A stretch of 5,079 nucleotides of DNA from Alphaproteobacteria bacterium UBA5343 (GTDB lineage Bacteria > Pseudomonadota > Alphaproteobacteria > RF32 > UBA5343), in the NCBI GenBank assembly GCA_002410125.1, contig DHQH01000068.1:1-5079 (forward strand), in the 5' to 3' direction. The notes under the pieces are model-generated. The model saw only the letters and a program-made list of their open reading frames with translations. It was not told where the DNA came from and searched no databases. Both the position numbers and the translations under genes were made by a program. This document shows, piece by piece, positions 5,069-5,079 of the stretch; the first letter of the stretch is position 1; every line of letters begins with the position of its first letter.

Positions 5069-5079
5069 AGGAAAAAATG
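5069..5079 (+). promoter_or_regulatory. Ribosome-binding site and probable start codon of the next gene
   Basis: AGGA (5069-5072) stands four bases before an ATG that forms the last three bases of the window (5077-5079), a slightly short but acceptable spacing. A weak upstream promoter candidate is TTAACC (5011-5016) with TAAAAT (5033-5038), 16 bases apart. Nothing of the encoded protein beyond Met is visible, so its identity cannot be stated. Confidence 0.5.

Larger units (their letters stand above)
4665..5076. other. Non-coding stretch of about 410 bases with repeats and hairpins
   Basis: I see no credible gene here. Bases 4665-4833 are very AT-rich and hold the candidate - strand promoter but no hairpin of note. 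Bases 4835-4899 hold repeat copy 2 and an adjacent hairpin. Bases 4966-4980 are a perfect palindrome. The remainder is AT-rich up to a ribosome-binding site at 5069. A + strand frame from 4834 to 5055 starts inside the repeat, has no ribosome-binding site and has a composition like translated non-coding DNA. Confidence 0.7.

Overview
The window looks like chromosomal DNA from an AT-rich alphaproteobacterium (about one third G+C by hand count). A Rickettsiales or other host-associated lineage fits best, but this is inference. The evidence is the order RNase E/G - yacG - tRNA-Phe, which I know from alphaproteobacterial chromosomes; a glutathione S-transferase (GST) ending in HYADLDF, a tail I associate with an alphaproteobacterial subfamily; and palindromic intergenic repeats of the TCATTCYCG...CGGGAATCCAG type.

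Layout. At 1-562, + strand, are the 3' end of an RNase E/G gene and the small zinc protein gene yacG, separated by one base. tRNA-Phe(GAA), with its own plausible promoter and a strong terminator, occupies 592-772. At 880-3998 is a probable four-gene + strand operon: a GST-family protein, a small predicted lipoprotein, a GT4 glycosyltransferase and a WaaE-like GT2 glycosyltransferase. The genes are 10, 15 and -11 bases apart. The two glycosyltransferases probably act in turn on a cell-surface glycan such as lipopolysaccharide core. The lipoprotein would be an envelope protein; why the GST is in the operon is not evident.

At 4001-4864, two copies of a palindromic repeat in the same orientation bracket a convergent - strand pair of small genes (about 90 and 94 codons) that I cannot assign. 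The pair overlaps as GTGA, has a -10-like box almost on top of its start, and ends in a GC-rich hairpin shared with the + strand operon. It is the part of the window least explained by known families.

The last ~210 bases hold hairpins and a palindrome but no credible gene. They end in a ribosome-binding site and an ATG at the window edge, probably the start of the next + strand gene.

No rRNA, CRISPR array, transposase or attachment site was seen. The best candidates for something undescribed are the repeat-bracketed gene pair and the repeat family itself, whose two copies differ by compensatory base-pair changes.
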